Shown here: positions 5,573 through 8,391 of the stretch, piece by piece
How positions within the stretch are numbered: position 1 is the stretch's first letter
Layout: the number at the start of each line of letters is the position of its first letter
Source of the DNA: Sulfurimonas sp.
GTDB lineage: Bacteria; Campylobacterota; Campylobacteria; Campylobacterales; Sulfurimonadaceae
Assembly (NCBI GenBank): GCA_021107375.1
Contig: JAIOSY010000237.1
Coordinates: 1-8,391 of the forward strand
Direction: 5' to 3'
DNA: 8,391 bases
Made by a program: the position numbers and the translations under genes
The notes under the pieces: generated by a model
What the model saw: only the letters and a program-made list of their open reading frames with translations
Told to the model about the DNA's origin: nothing
Databases searched by the model: none

Positions 5573-6901
5573 ATGAAATTATCACACTTAAAACAGATAG
5601 TAACTTATCTTCAAAACTTTAGTAAAATCTCTGCTATCTATAGAGTGACCGATACAATTGTAAAAGTTGTATTTGATAAAAATGATGAGTTATATTTTAA
5701 TATGCAACGCTCAAATTCAAGTATGTTTAGGTGTAAATTATTTTCCCGTTCTAAAGTTTATAATGCCCCTTTTGATGTTGTTTTAGCTAAAAGATTTAAT
5801 CGAGCAGAGATTTTAAGTGTTGAACTTTTAAATGGGGATAAAATCTTAAGGTTTAAAACCTCTATCGCTTCTGCTTATAAACAAGAGACAACATATTTGC
5901 AGTTTGAGTTTACTGGAAAATATACAAATGTTATTATTTTAGATGAGCAAAATATTGTTCTTGAAGCACTTCGGCATGTGGACTTGTTCTCATCATTTCG
6001 TGAGGTTAGAGTTGGACAAAAACTTTTAGATGTTCCCTCTGCACCATTTGAGGCTAAAGAGTACCCACTTGATGATGTAGAGGCTTTTCTTTATGCAAAC
6101 TATGAAAAAGAGCAAGAGCAAAAACTCTCATCTCTAAAAAAACAAAAAATCTCTTTTTTAAATAAAAAGCTAAAAAAACTTCAAAAACTTTATAACTCTT
6201 TGGATGATGAAGAGAGTTTAAAAAATGAGGCTGAAATATCTCAACATCATGGAAATTTAGTTTTATCAAATATGCATAAGATAAAGCCTTATGAGATGCT
6301 TATAAAAATAGAAGATTATGATGGAACTGAAGTTGAGATAGATTTAGGTAGGCATTATGCTAGTGTTTCACAGATGTCAAATGCACTTTTTACAAAAAGT
6401 AAAAAAGCTAAACAAAAAGCTAAAAATCTCCATATAGAAAAATCCTCTTTAGAATCTAAAATAGAGCATATAAAACTGTTTATAAATACAGTTGCCCAGG
6501 CAACAGAATCTTCAAAAATAAGTTTACTATTTCCAAAAAAAGAACAAAATAAAAAGATAAAAAGAGATGACTCTATAGAAACTTTTTTAATAGAGGGGTA
6601 TAAAGTTTCACTTGGTAAAAATGAAAAAGGAAATATTTCAGTTTTAAAAAATGCAAGAGCAAGAGATATTTGGATTCATATGAAAGATAGACCCTCTTGC
6701 CATGTAATTATAGGAACTGATAAGCAAAATTTACCTTTTCATATCATAGAGAGTGCTGCAAGATTGTGTGTAGATTTTACAATGTTTGAAAAAGATAGGT
6801 ATTTGGTCGATTATACTCCTAGAAGAGAAGTTACTATTCAGCATGGAGCAAATGTGCTGTATAATAAATATAAAACTATCGAAATTGATACGAGGAGTTA
6901 A
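5573..6901 (+). CDS. Short NFACT-family protein (RqcH/Rqc2-like; often annotated fibronectin-binding)
   Basis: NFACT proteins bind stalled, split large ribosomal subunits; in RqcH this leads to alanine tailing of nascent chains. Residues 1-155 resemble NFACT-N, with the LQFEFTGKYTNVIILDE segment at about 109-125, near the usual ELMGRHSN position. Residues about 175-310 are a Lys/Glu/Leu-rich coiled coil with an embedded globular insert. Residues about 335-435 are the NFACT-R (DUF814) domain, with GYKVSLGKNEKGNISVLKNA, DIWIHMKDRPSCHVII and VDYTPRREV. At 442 residues it is about 100-130 shorter than Firmicute RqcH: the helix-hairpin-helix module between NFACT-N and the coiled coil appears absent. 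The Asp-Arg pair important in RqcH aligns by eye with D89-K90. H. pylori carries a similarly short member. The ATG at 5573 is the only start because a TAA lies four codons upstream. Family assignment is firm; alanine-tailing activity is uncertain. Confidence 0.85.
   Translation: MKLSHLKQIVTYLQNFSKISAIYRVTDTIVKVVFDKNDELYFNMQRSNSSMFRCKLFSRSKVYNAPFDVVLAKRFNRAEILSVELLNGDKILRFKTSIASAYKQETTYLQFEFTGKYTNVIILDEQNIVLEALRHVDLFSSFREVRVGQKLLDVPSAPFEAKEYPLDDVEAFLYANYEKEQEQKLSSLKKQKISFLNKKLKKLQKLYNSLDDEESLKNEAEISQHHGNLVLSNMHKIKPYEMLIKIEDYDGTEVEIDLGRHYASVSQMSNALFTKSKKAKQKAKNLHIEKSSLESKIEHIKLFINTVAQATESSKISLLFPKKEQNKKIKRDDSIETFLIEGYKVSLGKNEKGNISVLKNARARDIWIHMKDRPSCHVIIGTDKQNLPFHIIESAARLCVDFTMFEKDRYLVDYTPRREVTIQHGANVLYNKYKTIEIDTRS
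5973..5981 (+). repeat. GGCATGTGG motif, copy 5
   Basis: Exact match in the NFACT gene, read in another frame as Arg-His-Val. It is the only copy between 1139 and 8142. Confidence 0.8.
6892..6897 (+). promoter_or_regulatory. Strong ribosome-binding site inside the end of the NFACT gene
   Basis: GAGGAG overlaps the last NFACT codons and lies 6 bases before ATG 6904. It is the best Shine-Dalgarno match in the window. It supports the small downstream gene as real and translationally coupled. Confidence 0.7.
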
Positions 6902-6903
6902 AA

Positions 6904-7203
6904 ATGGCTATTGGACCTATTGGAAATGCGATTTATGTAAATCAACAAACAGCGACAGTGTCTTCTTTGCAAGGCAATCAAAATAACCGTTTTGACCTTC
7001 AAAATGTGATGGCTCAGGCTTTAGCAAATGAAAAAGAAGAAAAAGTTTTAGAGGTTCGTCCAACTGAAGAAAATCACGAAGTTGATCCCGACCGTGATCA
7101 TCAGCGAGATGAGGCTGATAGAGATACACAAAGAAGTGAGAAAAAAGAGGATGAGCAAGGGGAAGATATAGAACCTTTACATATACTAGATATTAAAGTT
7201 TAA
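6904..7203 (+). CDS. Small acidic hypothetical protein, coupled to the NFACT gene
   Basis: I do not recognise this 99-residue protein. The N-terminal half starts MAIGPIGNAIYVNQQ and has an amphipathic stretch RFDLQNVMAQALANEKEEK (about 29-47). The C-terminal half (about 48-90) is almost entirely charged, with Asp/Arg and Glu/Lys runs such as DPDRDHQRDEADRD, and is probably disordered. It ends in a short hydrophobic tail, PLHILDIKV. There is no signal peptide, membrane helix or cysteine. Only two bases separate the NFACT stop from its ATG, and the strong GAGGAG site is within the NFACT gene, so the two are surely co-translated. Context would suggest a partner in ribosome quality control, but gene packing in this group is dense and neighbours are often unrelated. 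It is real by start signal and open frame; function unknown. Confidence 0.8.
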   Translation: MAIGPIGNAIYVNQQTATVSSLQGNQNNRFDLQNVMAQALANEKEEKVLEVRPTEENHEVDPDRDHQRDEADRDTQRSEKKEDEQGEDIEPLHILDIKV

Positions 7204-7215
7204 ACCTAAACTTGA

Positions 7216-7221
7216 TATAAT
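7216..7221 (+). promoter_or_regulatory. Consensus -10 box for the cdsA-dxr operon
   Basis: TATAAT with TTGA just upstream lies in the 54-base gap after the small acidic gene. It predicts a start point near 7228, about 30 bases before the cdsA ATG. It implies that cdsA and dxr have their own promoter. Confidence 0.55.
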
Positions 7222-7247
7222 TGCTCTTTATTACAACAATAATTATC

Positions 7248-7251
7248 AGGA
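7248..7251 (+). promoter_or_regulatory. Ribosome-binding site of cdsA
   Basis: AGGA lies 6 bases before ATG 7258, fixing that start. Confidence 0.6.
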
Positions 7252-7257
7252 AATTTT

Positions 7258-8013
7258 ATGAGCATATATGAAAACAATAAAGAGAGAATTATAACTGGCT
7301 TTTCGCTTGTCGGTGTTGCTTTAGCAATCGGTTTTATAGATAACTTTTTTTTAACATGGGCTATTGTTGGGGCTGTTTATATTTTAGCCTTTAAAGAGGC
7401 TCTTCTTTTATTTGATATTAAAAACAACAACTTGGTTATTTATGGAGTTGGTATTTGGCTACTTACTTTAGTCTATCCATATGGAGATGATTTGTTTGTG
7501 TTGGCTGGTGTGGCTTATGCAAGTGCTGTCGCTTATAATCCAGAGTTGAAATGGAAAAGCTTTTTTCCTTTTATATACCCAACTGCAGGTATGCTTTTTC
7601 TTTTTACCATGTACCAAGAGTACGGAATGATAGCAATGTTATGGTTAGTATTAACGGTAGCAATGACAGATGTTGGAGCTTATGCCGTTGGAAAAAGTGT
7701 AGGTAAAACTCAGTTTTGTGAGACTAGCCCAAACAAAACTATTGAAGGTGTTGCAGGTGGTATTTTAGTTGCAACGCTTAGTGGTATGTTTGTTGGTCTT
7801 TCTATCGTTGATTTAGGTGTTTCATTTATAATCTCTTTCATGGTAGCAACTAGTTCTATCTTTGGTGATTTGTTTGAGAGTTCACTAAAAAGAGCAGCTG
7901 GAGTAAAAGATAGTGGAAGTTTACTCCCTGGACATGGTGGTGTCTTAGATAGAATAGATGGCTATCTTTTTGGTGCTATTGTGATGTTGGTTCTTTTAAG
8001 AGGACTTGTATAG
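7258..8013 (+). CDS. cdsA: Phosphatidate cytidylyltransferase (CDP-diacylglycerol synthase)
   Basis: This integral inner-membrane enzyme converts phosphatidic acid and CTP to CDP-diacylglycerol and pyrophosphate, the entry point to all phospholipids. The 251-residue protein has about six to eight hydrophobic segments, from about residue 11 to 250. The CdsA signature spans about 209-234: SLKR (209-212), KD (217-218), PGHGG (224-228) and DRID (231-234), with the metal-binding acidic residues present. The family motifs TDVGAY (137-142) and SPNKTIEG (157-164) are also intact. Length is near the 250-285 usual for the family. It has a consensus -10 box and a well-spaced AGGA. Its stop is 1 base from the chosen dxr start, an order also seen in Helicobacter and Campylobacter. 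Nothing suggests loss of function. Confidence 0.96.
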   Translation: MSIYENNKERIITGFSLVGVALAIGFIDNFFLTWAIVGAVYILAFKEALLLFDIKNNNLVIYGVGIWLLTLVYPYGDDLFVLAGVAYASAVAYNPELKWKSFFPFIYPTAGMLFLFTMYQEYGMIAMLWLVLTVAMTDVGAYAVGKSVGKTQFCETSPNKTIEGVAGGILVATLSGMFVGLSIVDLGVSFIISFMVATSSIFGDLFESSLKRAAGVKDSGSLLPGHGGVLDRIDGYLFGAIVMLVLLRGLV

Positions 8014-8014
8014 T

Positions 8015-8391
8015 TTGGTAGTTTTAGGCTCTACGGGTTCTATCGGTGTAAATACTCTTGAGGTGGCTAAAAAGTTCAACATCAAAGTTGAGGTTTTAGT
8101 TGCTGGTAAAAATATTAAACTTTTAAATGAGCAGATAAAAGTCCACATGCCAAAAGTGGTTGTGGTAAGTGATGAAGAAGATATTTCTAAAGTAAATCAT
8201 ACACGAGTTTACGCAGGACAAGAAAACATACTAAAGGTTATAGAAGATTCTGCAAGTGAATTAGTAGTTAATGCACTTGTAGGCTTTTTAGGACTTCGTC
8301 CAACACTAACAAGCTTGGCATGTGGGAAAAAAGTAGCTTTGGCAAATAAAGAATCCCTCGTGGCATGTGGAAATTTCATAGATACATCAAA
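8015..8391 (+). CDS. dxr: 1-deoxy-D-xylulose 5-phosphate reductoisomerase, N-terminal part (cut by window end)
   Basis: Dxr (IspC) performs the NADPH-dependent rearrangement and reduction of DXP to MEP, the committing step of the non-mevalonate isoprenoid pathway. The 125 visible residues cover the NADPH-binding domain: GSTGSIG at 5-11, RVYAGQEN at about 64-71, VVNALVGFLGLRPTL at about 84-98 and the diagnostic ALANKESLV at 108-116. I chose TTG 8015-8017 because it gives MVVLGSTGSIG, matching related short N-termini, with AAGAGGA (7998-8004) about 10 bases upstream. A TTG at 8006 in the same frame is possible, but its spacing is too short. The catalytic metal-binding half lies outside the window. 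Three GGCATGTGG repeats fall in these 377 bases; two encode Ala-Cys-Gly on either side of the ALANKES motif. Confidence 0.96.
   Translation, partial: MVVLGSTGSIGVNTLEVAKKFNIKVEVLVAGKNIKLLNEQIKVHMPKVVVVSDEEDISKVNHTRVYAGQENILKVIEDSASELVVNALVGFLGLRPTLTSLACGKKVALANKESLVACGNFIDTS
8143..8151 (-). repeat. GGCATGTGG motif, copy 6
   Basis: Exact match on the strand opposite to dxr, read as His-Met-Pro. Flanks: CTTTT before, ACTTTT after. Confidence 0.8.
8317..8325 (+). repeat. GGCATGTGG motif, copy 7
   Basis: Exact match in dxr read as Ala-Cys-Gly, with the same AGCTT prefix as copy 2. Confidence 0.8.
8362..8370 (+). repeat. GGCATGTGG motif, copy 8
   Basis: Exact match in dxr read as Ala-Cys-Gly, exactly 45 bases (15 codons) after copy 7 in the same orientation. 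Confidence 0.8.

Noticed and set aside
6054..6269. Minus-strand open frame inside the NFACT coiled-coil region
   Set aside because: It is antisense to a Lys-rich coding stretch, whose complement naturally lacks stops and yields Phe/Leu runs.
6786..6986. Plus-strand open frame across the NFACT/small-gene junction
   Set aside because: It overlaps the conserved NFACT-R end and the strongly signalled small gene in another frame, with no start signal of its own.
6917..7129. Minus-strand open frame opposite the small acidic gene
   Set aside because: It is the shadow of the charged coding stretch; the plus-strand gene has the strong ribosome-binding site.

Overview
The window is AT-rich (roughly one third G+C by eye), densely coding chromosomal DNA. 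It most likely comes from a Campylobacterota bacterium close to Sulfurimonas or its relatives. This rests on the short NFACT-type protein, the cdsA-dxr gene pair, the AT-rich codon use, the frequent TTG starts and the sequence character of Dxr and CdsA. No database search was possible, so the genus is an inference.

Layout. Positions 1-3526 (minus strand) hold a metal-chelate uptake operon. In transcription order it contains a TonB-dependent outer-membrane receptor, a BtuF/FepB-class periplasmic binding protein, an ABC ATPase, and the first codons of what is probably the membrane permease, cut off at the window edge. Spacings are 3 bases, then an 8-base overlap, then 7 bases, so the genes are tightly coupled. 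A 303-base divergent region (3527-3829) separates this operon from the plus-strand genes. It contains an unlisted 51-codon minus-strand ORF preceded by twin TATAAT boxes, which probably heads the uptake operon. Positions 3830-5524 encode a response regulator with a degenerate GGDEF domain and an apparently intact EAL domain, i.e. a likely two-component-controlled c-di-GMP phosphodiesterase. Positions 5573-7203 hold a short NFACT (RqcH/Rqc2-like) gene and a coupled small acidic protein of unknown function. Positions 7258-8391 hold cdsA (CDP-diacylglycerol synthesis) and the 5' part of dxr (MEP isoprenoid pathway).

How the genes work together. The first block moves a corrinoid, haem or siderophore from outside the cell across both membranes; the sequence does not decide which. 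The second is a signalling output. The third is ribosome-associated quality control plus an unknown. The fourth is essential lipid and isoprenoid biosynthesis.

The most striking signal is not a gene. The 9-mer GGCATGTGG (or its complement) occurs exactly 8 times, plus one 8/9 variant, where chance predicts about 0.01. It lies in both orientations and in several reading frames, is clustered in the transport and dxr genes, and is absent from 1139-5972. It behaves like a DNA-uptake-type or other genome-wide signal motif.
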